Of a DNA stretch of 64,000 bases, positions 1-9,803 are shown piece by piece. Source of the DNA: Acidobacteriota bacterium (GTDB taxonomy: Bacteria > Acidobacteriota > Vicinamibacteria > Vicinamibacterales > UBA2999); assembly GCA_016789705.1 (NCBI GenBank), contig JAEUQR010000022.1, forward strand, positions 62,001-126,000, given 5' to 3'. The notes below the pieces were generated by a model. It was given only the letters and a program-made list of their open reading frames with translations, was not told the DNA's origin and ran no database searches. Position numbers and translations under genes: made by a program. The first letter of the stretch is position 1; every line of letters begins with the position of its first letter.

Positions 1-1
1 C

Positions 2-1003
2 GCCAGCATCTCGGCGCTCGTCATCTCGCTCGTGCTCGGTCCGTGGCTCATCCGTCGCCTGCGCGACTTCCAGATCGGGCAGGTGATCCGCCAGGAGGGG
101 CCGCAGTCGCACCGCGCCAAGGCCGGCACGCCCACGATGGGCGGCCTGCTGATCCTCACGGCCTCGCTCGTGCCGACGCTGCTCTGGGCGGATCTCACGA
201 ACGTGTTCATCTGGATCGCCGTGCTGTCGACGGCCGCCTTCGGCGCCATCGGCTTCCTCGACGACTACCTGAAGATCACGCGGCGGTCATCGGGCGGCCT
301 CGCCGCTCGTTACAAGATGGGACTGCAGCTGCTCGTGGCCGGCCTCGTCGGCCTGACACTGCTGTACCTGGCGTCGCAGAACCAGTACACGACGCGGCTC
401 ATCTTCCCGTTCTTCAAGCAGCTCATCCCCGACCTCGGCTGGGGCTACGTGCCGTTCGCGATGCTGCTGCTGACCGGCGCCTCGAACGCCGTCAACCTCA
501 CGGACGGCCTCGACGGGCTCGCCATCAGCACGTTCGCGGTGGCGGCGGCGTGTTTCACGGCGCTCGCCTACGTGACCGGCCATGCCGTGTTCGCCGAGTA
601 CCTGCTGCTCGTGCGCATTCCGGCGACCGCCGAACTGACGGTGTTCTGCGGCGCGCTCGTCGGCGCGGCGCTCGGGTTCCTCTGGTACAACTGCTATCCC
701 GCCGAGATCTTCATGGGGGATGTCGGTTCGCTCGCCCTCGGCGGCGCGCTCGGCACGGTCGCCATCCTCATCAAGCAGGAGATCCTGCTCGGCATCGTCG
801 GCGGCGTCTTCGTCATGGAAGCGGTGTCCGTGATCCTGCAGGTGGGCTCCTTCAAGCTCACCGGCAAGCGCATCTTCCGGATGGCGCCGCTGCACCATCA
901 CTTCGAGCTGCTCGGCTGGAGCGAGCCGAAGGTCATCACCCGTTTCCTCATCATGGCGATCCTCTTCGCCCTGCTGAGCCTCACCACGCTGAAGCTCCGA
1001 TGA
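2..1003 (+). CDS. mraY: MraY, phospho-MurNAc-pentapeptide transferase (5' truncated)
   Basis: This integral membrane enzyme moves phospho-MurNAc-pentapeptide from UDP onto undecaprenyl phosphate to make lipid I. The frame is open from base 2 with no start codon, so the N-terminus lies outside the window. The 333 residues seen are most of the usual ~360. Family motifs are present: a DDYLK aspartate pair, [21 protein letters not shown] and APLHHHFE near the C-terminus, separated by many hydrophobic segments. The stop codon overlaps the murD start in an ATGA junction, so translation is probably coupled. The window-internal GTG at 32 is not the true start, because the residues before it ([10 protein letters not shown]) continue the first transmembrane helix. 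Identification is secure. Confidence 0.97.
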   Translation, partial: ASISALVISLVLGPWLIRRLRDFQIGQVIRQEGPQSHRAKAGTPTMGGLLILTASLVPTLLWADLTNVFIWIAVLSTAAFGAIGFLDDYLKITRRSSGGLAARYKMGLQLLVAGLVGLTLLYLASQNQYTTRLIFPFFKQLIPDLGWGYVPFAMLLLTGASNAVNLTDGLDGLAISTFAVAAACFTALAYVTGHAVFAEYLLLVRIPATAELTVFCGALVGAALGFLWYNCYPAEIFMGDVGSLALGGALGTVAILIKQEILLGIVGGVFVMEAVSVILQVGSFKLTGKRIFRMAPLHHHFELLGWSEPKVITRFLIMAILFALLSLTTLKLR

Positions 1004-2379
1004 TGGCTGCCACCACGCCTCTCGGGCCCCGCGGACGGGCATTCACAGTCCGCGGACTACGCGTGCTGGTCGTCGGCGCGGCGCGCAGCGGCCTGGCCGC
1101 CGCGGAGCTGCTGGTCGCGCGCGGCGCCGCGGTCACCCTGACCGATCGCGCGGCGACGATCCCCGGCGAAGACCGCCTGCGCGCCATCGGCGTGACGCTC
1201 GATCTCGGCGGTCACGATGCCGCGCTCTTCACGGGCGCCGAGCTCATCGTGACGAGTCCCGGCGTGCCGCCGGAACTGGCGCCGCTCGCGGCAGCGCGGA
1301 CGGCCGGCGTGCCGGTCATCGGCGAACTCGAACTGGCCTCACGGTGGCTCGCCGGCAAGGTCATCGCCATCACCGGCACGAAGGGCAAGTCCACCACGAC
1401 GACGCTCGTCGGCCGGATGCTCGACGCCTCTGGCCTGCGCGCGCTCGTCGGCGGCAACATCGGCGTGCCGCTCAGCGCGCAGGTCGAGGCCTCGACGCCC
1501 GAGACGTGGCACGTCGTCGAAGCGAGCAGCTTCCAGCTCGAGACCACCGACACCTTCCACCCGGCCATCGCCGCCCTGCTCAACCTGTCGGCCGACCACC
1601 TCGATCGCCATCCCGACGAGGCGTCGTATGCGGCGGCCAAGGCGCGGATCTTCGCCAACCAGACGGCGGCCGACTGGAAGGTGCTGAACGCCGATCAGCC
1701 CGAGACGCTGGCCCTGGCCGAGGGCACGGCGGCCCGCGAGGTGCGGTACTCGTCCACGCGCACGCTCGACGCCGGCGTCTCGGTGCGCGACGGCGTCGTC
1801 CGGTATCGGGGGGCGAACGGCGAGGTGCCGCTCGCGCCGCTCGCCGCGGTGCGCCTGCCGGGCCGGCATATGACGTCGAACGTGGTCGCCGCCTGCGCCA
1901 TCAGCCATCTGGCGGGTGCGACGCCGTCCGGCATGACGGCCGCGCTCGAGTCGTTCACCGGCCTCGAGCACGTGCTGGAGTTCGTGCGCGAGCTCGACGG
2001 CGTGCGCTACGTGAACGACTCGAAGGCGACCAACATCGATGCCGCCGGTCGCGCCATCGAGAGCTTCGACGACGTCGTCGTCATCGTCGGCGGCAAGTAC
2101 AAGGGCGGACGCTTCGAGGATCTGGCGGGGCCGCTCACCGGCCGCGGACGCGGTGTCGTCGCGATCGGCGAGGCGCGGCCGCTCGTGCGGGCGGCGCTCG
2201 GTGACGCCGTGCCGTTCGTGGAGGCTGCGTCGATGGACGACGCCGTGGCGCGGGCGCGCGAACTCGCCAGACCCGGCAGCGTGGTGCTGCTCGCGCCGGC
2301 GTGTTCCAGCTTCGACATGTTCTCCGACTACGCGGCGCGCGGGCGCGCGTTCAAGGCAGCGGTGGGGGCGCTGGGGTGA
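1000..2379 (+). CDS. murD: MurD, UDP-MurNAc-L-alanine:D-glutamate ligase
   Basis: This cytoplasmic ligase adds D-glutamate to UDP-MurNAc-L-Ala using ATP. At 459 residues it has the normal length. It begins with a Rossmann-like nucleotide domain ([17 protein letters not shown]), followed by the Mur ligase ATP loop GTKGKST near residues 126-132, the ASSFQLE segment and the [10 protein letters not shown] motif. The C-terminal domain contains YVNDSKATN and GGKYKGG. Two adjacent ATG codons occur at 1000 and 1003; the first overlaps the mraY stop (ATGA) and is preferred. About 270 bases then separate it from ftsW, the only loose joint in the cluster, and that gap holds an inverted-repeat element and a palindrome. 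Confidence 0.96.
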   Translation: MMAATTPLGPRGRAFTVRGLRVLVVGAARSGLAAAELLVARGAAVTLTDRAATIPGEDRLRAIGVTLDLGGHDAALFTGAELIVTSPGVPPELAPLAAARTAGVPVIGELELASRWLAGKVIAITGTKGKSTTTTLVGRMLDASGLRALVGGNIGVPLSAQVEASTPETWHVVEASSFQLETTDTFHPAIAALLNLSADHLDRHPDEASYAAAKARIFANQTAADWKVLNADQPETLALAEGTAAREVRYSSTRTLDAGVSVRDGVVRYRGANGEVPLAPLAAVRLPGRHMTSNVVAACAISHLAGATPSGMTAALESFTGLEHVLEFVRELDGVRYVNDSKATNIDAAGRAIESFDDVVVIVGGKYKGGRFEDLAGPLTGRGRGVVAIGEARPLVRAALGDAVPFVEAASMDDAVARARELARPGSVVLLAPACSSFDMFSDYAARGRAFKAAVGALG

Positions 2380-2398
2380 GGCGATTCAGAGGGTGAAC

Positions 2399-2527
2399 CG
2401 CGAGAGGTGAGCAGTCATCAGCCGGGTGGTGGCGATTGGGAGCTGGCCGCTGGGAGCGCAGGCCGTCTTGGTCTGCGAGGCTGGTGTCCCAGTCCCCCAT
2501 CTGGCTGATGACTGCTGACCGCTCGCG
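2399..2527. repeat. 129-bp intergenic element with 25-bp imperfect terminal inverted repeats
   Basis: The left arm 2399-2423 and right arm 2503-2527 are reverse complements over 25 bases with two mismatches (core GCAGTCATCAGCC / GGCTGATGACTGC). The 79 bases between are G-rich and carry short CTGGGAGC-type repeats but no open frame. It lies between murD and ftsW. The structure resembles a REP/MITE-like palindromic unit; whether it occurs elsewhere in the genome cannot be told from this window. Confidence 0.6.
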
Positions 2528-2619
2528 ATCCATACGGGTCGCCGAGCGGCCGGGCGCAGGGTTCGCGTCCGGACAGATGTTTCGGTACGTGTCCTCCGGG
2601 ACTTTAGGGGTAGATGCAA

Positions 2620-2637
2620 TGAGGGCAAATGCCCTCA
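2620..2637. promoter_or_regulatory. 18-bp perfect palindrome upstream of ftsW
   Basis: TGAGGGCA and TGCCCTCA are exact 8-base inverted repeats around a 2-base centre. The palindrome ends about 12 bases before the ftsW start codon and directly precedes its GGGAG ribosome-binding site (2642-2646). Its symmetry fits a dimeric repressor site; as RNA it would fold into a tight hairpin next to the ribosome site. The function is inference. Confidence 0.35.
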
Positions 2638-2649
2638 GGGCGGGAGAGT

Positions 2650-3777
2650 ATGGCTCGGAAGCTTCAGTCTGACAAGTGGCTGTTCCTGGCGACCCTGGCG
2701 CTCGTGTGCGTCAGCGTCGTGATGGTCTACAGCGCGTCGGCGGTCATCGCTCCCGATCGGTACAAGGTGCAGCCGTATCACTTCGTCACCCGCCAGGCGC
2801 TCTGGGCACTGCTCGGCCTGGCGGTCCTGACGATCGTGATGAAGATCGACTACCGCACCTACCGCAACGACCAGGTGATCTGGAGCTTCGTCGGCGTGGT
2901 GGCGCTCCTGCTGGTGGCGGTCCTCTTCTCGCCGCAGGTCAATGGCTCGCGCCGCTGGTTCGGGTTCGGCGGCTTCGGTATCCAGCCGTCGGAACTGGCA
3001 AAAGTGGCGGCTATCTTCTTCACGGCGCTCACGCTCGAACGGCGCATGCACCGCATCGACGACCTGAAATACGCGCTGCTGCCGATCGCGGTGGTCGTCG
3101 GGTGCCTCGGACTCCTCATCTTCGTAGAGCCCGACCTCGGCACGGCGGTCGCCATGCTGCTCGTGGTGGCCGTGATGGTGCTGGCCGCCGGCCTGCACTA
3201 CGGCTACGTCGCGGTGGCGGGCCTGCTGGCCGCGGTGCTCGGCGCCATCGCCGTCGTGGCCGAGCCGTACCGCTGGCGCCGGATCACGGCCTTCCTCGAC
3301 CCGTGGGCCGATCCCAACGGCAGCGGTTACCAGATCATCCAGTCGCTCATCGCCGTGGGCAGCGGCGGCTGGCTCGGCCGCGGCCTGATGGGCGGCATGC
3401 AGAAGCTCTTCTTCCTGCCCGAGCCGCACACCGACTTCATCTTCGCGGTGATTTCCGAGGAGCTGGGCTTCATTGGCGCCACCCTGGTCGTGGCGTGCTT
3501 CGGCGTGATCGCCTGGCGCGGCATGCGGGCCGCCGTGGCGGCGCCCGATCGCTTCGGCGCGTTCCTGGCGCTCGGCATCACCGCGATGGTCGTGGCCCAG
3601 GCGATGATCAACCTGAGCGTCGTGCTCGGTCTCGTGCCCACCAAGGGCATCTCGCTGCCGCTCGTCAGCAGCGGCGGCTCGTCGCTGCTGGTGAATCTGG
3701 CCGCCATCGGCGTGCTGCTGAACATCTCGCAGCATGCCGTGCACGAGGGCGCCGCCGTGGAGCAGGGAGCCGCGTGA
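2650..3777 (+). CDS. ftsW: FtsW/SEDS-family septal peptidoglycan glycosyltransferase
   Basis: This multi-pass SEDS protein polymerises lipid II at the septum with a partner class B PBP. Its 375 residues include about ten hydrophobic segments. SEDS motifs seen are QPSELAKVA, EPDLGTAV, PEPHTDFIFAVISEELGF and the C-terminal KGISLPLVSSGGSS. The ATG at 2650 follows a GGGAG ribosome-binding site; an in-frame ATG at 2629 is less likely because it would place the palindrome partly inside the gene. The position between murD and murG supports FtsW rather than RodA. The murG start lies 3 bases after its stop. Confidence 0.95.
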   Translation: MARKLQSDKWLFLATLALVCVSVVMVYSASAVIAPDRYKVQPYHFVTRQALWALLGLAVLTIVMKIDYRTYRNDQVIWSFVGVVALLLVAVLFSPQVNGSRRWFGFGGFGIQPSELAKVAAIFFTALTLERRMHRIDDLKYALLPIAVVVGCLGLLIFVEPDLGTAVAMLLVVAVMVLAAGLHYGYVAVAGLLAAVLGAIAVVAEPYRWRRITAFLDPWADPNGSGYQIIQSLIAVGSGGWLGRGLMGGMQKLFFLPEPHTDFIFAVISEELGFIGATLVVACFGVIAWRGMRAAVAAPDRFGAFLALGITAMVVAQAMINLSVVLGLVPTKGISLPLVSSGGSSLLVNLAAIGVLLNISQHAVHEGAAVEQGAA

Positions 3778-3780
3778 TCC

Positions 3781-4863
3781 GTGCGTATCCTCTTCGCGGG
3801 CGGCGGCACCGGGGGCCATCTGTACCCCGGCATCGCGGTAGCCGACGAACTGCGTCGCCGCGACCCGGCGACGGTTGTCTCCTTCGTGGGCACGGCCCGC
3901 GGGCTGGAGAGCCGTGTCGTGCCGGCGCTCGGCCTGCCGCTGGACCTCATCCGCAGTGCCGGCCTGAAAGGGAAGTCGGTCGCGGCGCTGCTGCGCGGGC
4001 TGGCGCTGTTGCCACTCTCCGCGCTGGATGCGTGGCGGGTGCTCTCGGCGCGCCGTCCGGACGTCGTCGTGGGCGTGGGCGGCTACAGCTCGGGCCCGGT
4101 GCTGCTGCTGGCGGCGCTGCGCGGCCTGCCGACGCTGCTCATGGAACAGAACACGGCGCCCGGGTTCACCAACCGGCGGCTCGCCCCCTGGGTGCGCGCC
4201 GCGGCACTCAGCTACGAGGAAACACTGCAGTACTTCCCCGGCAAGGGCGTGGTCACCGGGAATCCCGTGCGCCACGAGTTCCTGCAGGCGCTGGAGGCCG
4301 GCGATGACGCGGCCAGGAACGACGGCGAGGTGCGCGTGCTGATCGTCGGCGGATCGCAGGGCGCGCGCGCCATCAACGACGCGATGATCGCGGCCGCGCC
4401 GCTGCTCGCGGGCACCCGGCTCGTCGTCACGCACCAGACCGGCGAACGCGACCTGACGCGCGTGCGCGACGGATATGCCGCGGCCGGCGTGGCCGCCACC
4501 GTCGAGCCGTTCTTCCACGACATGAATGCGCGCATGCGGGCGGCCGATGTGCTCGTCGCGCGGGCCGGCGCCTCGACGCTCGCCGAACTCACCGTGCTGG
4601 GCCGGGCCTCGGTGCTCGTGCCGCTGCCGACGGCGGCCGACGACCACCAGCGCAAGAACGCCCGCGTGCTGGCCGAGGCCGGCGCCGCCGAGGTGATCGA
4701 GGAGAAGGATCTGTCGGGCGCCGCGCTCGCCCAGATCCTCATCAGTCTGGCCGGCGATCCGCTGCGTCGCCGCGCCATGGCCGACCACGCGCGCAGTCTG
4801 GGCCGCCCCGACGCGGCCGCTCGGGTCGCCGATCGCATCTCGGCACTCGCGGGGGGGCACTGA
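3781..4863 (+). CDS. murG: MurG, UDP-GlcNAc:lipid I N-acetylglucosaminyltransferase
   Basis: This peripheral inner-membrane GT-B enzyme adds GlcNAc to lipid I to form lipid II. At 360 residues from a GTG start it matches the family length. Motifs are the glycine loop GGGTGGHLYPGIAVADEL at the N-terminus, the GVGGYSSGP segment, EQNTAPG, and in the C-terminal UDP-GlcNAc domain GGSQGARAIND, VARAGASTLAEL and PLPTAADDHQRKNA. The gene begins 3 bases after ftsW and ends one base before the murC start, consistent with a single transcript. Confidence 0.97.
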   Translation: MRILFAGGGTGGHLYPGIAVADELRRRDPATVVSFVGTARGLESRVVPALGLPLDLIRSAGLKGKSVAALLRGLALLPLSALDAWRVLSARRPDVVVGVGGYSSGPVLLLAALRGLPTLLMEQNTAPGFTNRRLAPWVRAAALSYEETLQYFPGKGVVTGNPVRHEFLQALEAGDDAARNDGEVRVLIVGGSQGARAINDAMIAAAPLLAGTRLVVTHQTGERDLTRVRDGYAAAGVAATVEPFFHDMNARMRAADVLVARAGASTLAELTVLGRASVLVPLPTAADDHQRKNARVLAEAGAAEVIEEKDLSGAALAQILISLAGDPLRRRAMADHARSLGRPDAAARVADRISALAGGH

Positions 4864-4864
4864 C

Positions 4865-6289
4865 ATGGTGCTCGGACGCACCCGCCGCATCCACTTCGTC
4901 GGCATCGGCGGCATTGGCATGAGTGGTATCGCCGAACTGCTCGTCAATCTCGGTTACGACGTCTCGGGATCGGACCAGTCATCGTCGTCCACGCTCGAGC
5001 GTCTGGCGTCGATGGGCGTGACGACCGCGGTCGGCCACGCCGCCGCCAACGTCGGCCCGGCCGATGTCGTGGTCTTCTCGTCGGCCATCAGGACCGACAA
5101 CCCCGAAATCGTCGACGCCCGCGCCCGCGCGATTCCGGTCGTCTCGCGTGCCGAGATGCTGGCCGAGCTGATGCGGCTGCGGATTGGCATCGCCGTGGCC
5201 GGCGCGCACGGGAAGACGTCAACCACCTCGATGATCGCGCTCGTGCTCGAACGCGCCGGGCTCGACCCCACCGCCGTCATCGGCGGCCGCCTGCGCGCTT
5301 TCGGCAGCAATGCCCGGCTCGGCCACGGCCAGCACATGGTGGTCGAGGCCGATGAGAGCGATCGCTCGTTCCTGAAGCTCTCCCCGACGCTCGCGGTCAT
5401 CACCAACATCGACCGTGAGCACATGGAGGCCTACGGCGGCTTCGACGACCTGCAGCAGGCGTTCGTGGACTTCGCCAACAAGGTGCCGTTCTACGGCGCC
5501 GTGGTGGCCTGCGCCGACGATCCCGAGCTGGCGCGCCTCCTGCCGCGTATGGCCCGCCGGGCCACCACCTACGGCATCGACGCGCCCGAGGTGATCGTGG
5601 GCGCGACCGACGTCGCCCTCGAAGGCTTTGGCAGCACCTGCACCGTCGTGCACCGCGACCCGCACGAACGGCACGCGCCTGCCGCGCCGCTCGGCCGCCT
5701 GCGCCTCCAGGTGCCGGGTCGCCATTCCGTACTGAACGCGCTCGCCGCGGTGGCCGTCGGCCTCGAGCTCGGCGTGCCCTACGACGTCATCGCCAGTGCG
5801 CTCGAGGAATTCACGGGCGCCGAGCGCCGCTTCGAGTTCCGTGGCACGGTCGGCGGCGTCACCGTGGTGGACGACTACGGGCATCACCCGACCGAGATCG
5901 CTGCGGTGCTCGCCGCCGCGCGCGCCGCGGCGCCGAGCCGCGTGGTCGTCGCCTTCCAGCCGCATCGCTATTCGCGCACCGCGCAGCTGCTGCCCGACTT
6001 CGCCGCCGCGCTCGCGCCCGCCGACGAGATCGTGCTGACGGACATCTACGCCGCGAGCGAAGCGCCGATTCCCGGCGTGACCGTGGAAGCGCTGGCCGAG
6101 GCCGTGAACCGCCGCCGCACCCGCCCGGTCACGGTGGTGAAGGCGATCGACCAGGTGGCCGGTGCCGTGGCCGACCTGGCGCGGCCCGGCGACCTCGTCA
6201 TCACGCTCGGCGCCGGCTCGATCGGCACCGTGCCGGCCGCGCTCACCCGTGAACTCGAACGCCGGCAGGCGACGGAGGCACGGTCGTGA
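4865..6289 (+). CDS. murC: MurC, UDP-MurNAc:L-alanine ligase
   Basis: This ligase adds L-alanine to UDP-MurNAc, the first peptide step of cell wall precursor synthesis. It is 474 residues long. It opens with a Rossmann-type GIGGIGMSGIAELL loop, and the Mur ligase ATP loop GAHGKTSTT sits near residues 114-122. DESDRSFL, the NIDREHME segment and DDYGHHPTE follow as expected. The start ATG lies one base after the murG stop. In many bacteria murB and ddl follow murC; here ftsQ overlaps the murC stop directly (GTGA), so both are absent from this cluster. Confidence 0.97.
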   Translation: MVLGRTRRIHFVGIGGIGMSGIAELLVNLGYDVSGSDQSSSSTLERLASMGVTTAVGHAAANVGPADVVVFSSAIRTDNPEIVDARARAIPVVSRAEMLAELMRLRIGIAVAGAHGKTSTTSMIALVLERAGLDPTAVIGGRLRAFGSNARLGHGQHMVVEADESDRSFLKLSPTLAVITNIDREHMEAYGGFDDLQQAFVDFANKVPFYGAVVACADDPELARLLPRMARRATTYGIDAPEVIVGATDVALEGFGSTCTVVHRDPHERHAPAAPLGRLRLQVPGRHSVLNALAAVAVGLELGVPYDVIASALEEFTGAERRFEFRGTVGGVTVVDDYGHHPTEIAAVLAAARAAAPSRVVVAFQPHRYSRTAQLLPDFAAALAPADEIVLTDIYAASEAPIPGVTVEALAEAVNRRRTRPVTVVKAIDQVAGAVADLARPGDLVITLGAGSIGTVPAALTRELERRQATEARS

Positions 6290-7164
6290 CGCCTGGATTG
6301 CCCGCCCCGGCCGACAAGCGCTTCCGCCGCGCCCAGGTGCGCCCGACCGGCCGCCGCGGCCTGGCCTGGCGCCGTGCCCAGCTGGCGGCCCGGTCGCTGG
6401 CGATGGTGCTCGTGGCCGGGCTCGCGGTGTGGCGCGTCGTCACGCTCGTGACCGAGTCGCCCACCTTCGACGTGGCGCACATCGCCCTGCACGGCACCGA
6501 CCGGCTGTCGCGCGGCGAGGCGATGGCGCTCATCGGCGAGCTGCGCGGCAGGAACATCCTCTCGATTCGTCTCGCCGACTGGCGCGAGCGGCTCATGACC
6601 TCGCCGTGGGTGGAAGACGCCGTCGTGCGGCGGGTGCTGCCGAACACGCTCGACGTCGTCGTGCGCGAGCGCACGCCGATGGGCATCGCGCGCATCGGCC
6701 GCGACCTCTACCTCATCGACCAGCACGGCACGGTCATCGACGAGTTCGGGCCGAGCTACGCCGACCTCGACCTGCCGGTCATCGACGGGCTCGCACAGCC
6801 GCCACGCGAGGGTGCGCCGGTGGTCGATCAGGGCCGTACCGCGCTCGCCGCGCGCCTGCTCGACGACGTCGCGCGTCATGAACAGATTGCCGCCCGCGTG
6901 TCGCAGATCGACGTGCGCGACGTGCGCGATGCCGTCGTGCTGCTCGACGGCGACACGGTGATGCTGCGGCTCGGCGATCGCGATTTCGCCGCGCGCCTCC
7001 AGGATTATCTGGACGTCGCGACGGCGCTCAAGGACCGCATGTCGGCCATCGACACGGTGGACCTGCGTTTCGGTGAACGGATGTACGTGCGCCCCGGCCG
7101 TGACGACCACGCCGGCGCGGTTCCCGCATCACGTGATGCGGGTGGACGGGCGGGAGGACAGTAG
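6286..7164 (+). CDS. ftsQ: FtsQ/DivIB cell division protein with POTRA domain
   Basis: This bitopic inner-membrane divisome protein links FtsB/FtsL to the division machinery. The 292 residues show an Arg-rich cytoplasmic N-terminus (1-38), one hydrophobic helix (about 40-58, SLAMVLVAGLAVWRVVTLV), then a POTRA domain (about 62-130) containing the typical pattern NILSI...PWVEDAVVRRVLPNTLDVVVRERTP, split here by a short linker. The rest is the periplasmic beta domain. The GTG start overlaps the murC stop by four bases, and the stop overlaps the ftsA GTG by one base. Sequence is weakly conserved in this family, so position and topology carry much of the call. Confidence 0.92.
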   Translation: MTPGLPAPADKRFRRAQVRPTGRRGLAWRRAQLAARSLAMVLVAGLAVWRVVTLVTESPTFDVAHIALHGTDRLSRGEAMALIGELRGRNILSIRLADWRERLMTSPWVEDAVVRRVLPNTLDVVVRERTPMGIARIGRDLYLIDQHGTVIDEFGPSYADLDLPVIDGLAQPPREGAPVVDQGRTALAARLLDDVARHEQIAARVSQIDVRDVRDAVVLLDGDTVMLRLGDRDFAARLQDYLDVATALKDRMSAIDTVDLRFGERMYVRPGRDDHAGAVPASRDAGGRAGGQ

Positions 7165-8395
7165 TGGCACGAAGCGAGCGGTACATCGTCGGTCTCGACA
7201 TCGGCACCTCGAAGGTGTGCACCGTGGTGGGCGAGGTGTCCGACGACGGCAGCCTGGATGTCATCGGCATCGGCGTCGCCGAGTCGAAGGGCCTCAAGCG
7301 CGGTGTCGTCGTCAACCTCGAAGCCGCCGTGGACTCGATCAAGAAGTCGGTCGAGGAAGCGGAGCTCATGGCCGGCGTCGAGATCGACGCCGCGCACCTG
7401 GCAGTGAGCGGTCCGCACATCAAGGGGTTCAACAGCCGCGGTGTGGTGGCCGTGGCCGGCAAGAACCGCGAGATCACCCGCGAGGACGTGCGCCGCGCCC
7501 TCGACGCCGCCCGCGCGGTGTCGCTGCCGGCCGGCCGCGAGGTGCTGCACGTGCTGCCGCAGGACTTCGTCGTGGACGACCAGGACGGCATCGGCGCGCC
7601 CGTCGGCATGACCGGCGCCCGGCTCGAGGTCAACGTCCACATCGTGACCGGCGCCACGACCTCCACCCAGAACCTGGTGTCGTGCGTGAACCGCGCCGGC
7701 ATCGAGGTGAAGGACATGGTGATCGGCCAGCTCGCCGCGGCCGAAGCCGTGCTCACGCCCGACGAACGCGAACTGGGCGTGGCGCTGCTCGACATCGGCG
7801 GCGGCACGGCCGACCTTGCCATCTTCGAGCGCGGCGCGCTCTGGCACACGGCCGTCATCGGCGTCGGCGGCGACCACTTCACGAACGACATCGCCGTCGG
7901 GCTGCGCACGCCGATTCCGGAAGCCGAGAAGGTGAAGCGCCGCTCCGGCTGCGCGCTCTCGGGCATGGTCGACGAAGACGAGACGATCGAGGTGGCGAGC
8001 GTCGGCGGACGGCGTCCGCGCGTGATGGCCCGCCGCATCCTCTCGGACATCCTGCAGCCGCGCGCCGAGGAGCTCTTCCACCTGGCGTGGGACGAAATCA
8101 GCAAGGCCGGCTACGAGAAGTCGCTCAATTCCGGCCTCGTGCTCACCGGCGGCGGCGCCGTGCTCGATGGCCTGTCGGAGATCGCCGAGCAGATCTTCGA
8201 CCTGCCGATGCGGCGCGGCGTGCCGGCCGGGGTCGGCGGTCTCGCCGACCACCTCAGTAACCCCGCTTGTGCGTCGGCGCTGGGCCTCGTGTTGTACGCC
8301 CATCGCCACCGCCAGCACGAACCCGCTGGCGTCGGTGGCGGCGCCATCACCCGCATGGTCAGCCGGCTGCGAACCGTATTCAAGGAGTTCTTCTG

Positions 8396-8396
<1 letters not shown>
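7164..8396 (+). CDS. ftsA: FtsA, actin-like membrane anchor of the Z ring
   Basis: FtsA is an actin-fold ATPase that tethers FtsZ to the membrane and recruits later division proteins. The 410-residue product begins [19 protein letters not shown] (phosphate 1 motif) and contains the phosphate 2 motif [14 protein letters not shown] and the adenosine motif [11 protein letters not shown]. The C-terminus ends in a short basic amphipathic stretch ([12 protein letters not shown]) fitting a membrane-targeting helix. The GTG start has a strong GGGAGGA ribosome-binding site at 7152-7158. The stop overlaps the ftsZ ATG by one base. Confidence 0.96.
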
Positions 8397-9682
<1,286 letters not shown>

Positions 9683-9770
9683 GCGCTTCCCGCCCCGGGG
9701 GCGGCGTCTGCAGACGAAGGGCAGCCGGCGGGCACGCGGCCGCGCCAACGGCCGAGCTGGAGGCGGGTAG

Positions 9771-9803
9771 TACACTAGAGGCGGGGGCAAGACGTCCCCG
9801 CCC
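9771..9803 (+). promoter_or_regulatory. Candidate -10 box and hairpin abutting the radical SAM gene start
   Basis: A TACACT hexamer at 9771-9776 could be a -10 element. Immediately before the ATG at 9804 lies an exact 7-base inverted repeat, GGCGGGG (9780-9786) and CCCCGCC (9796-9802), with a 9-base loop. An mRNA starting near 9783 would begin close to this hairpin, and the hairpin would occupy the place of the ribosome-binding site. No clear -35 is visible. Function is inference. Confidence 0.3.

Noticed and set aside
2635-4947. 770-codon minus-strand frame opposite ftsW and murG
   Set aside because: It has low-complexity Arg/His/Gln composition and complete overlap with ftsW and murG, which show clear family motifs.
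9683-9720. GC palindrome after ftsZ as a terminator
   Set aside because: CCGCCCC and GGGGCGG abut with no loop and no T tract follows.
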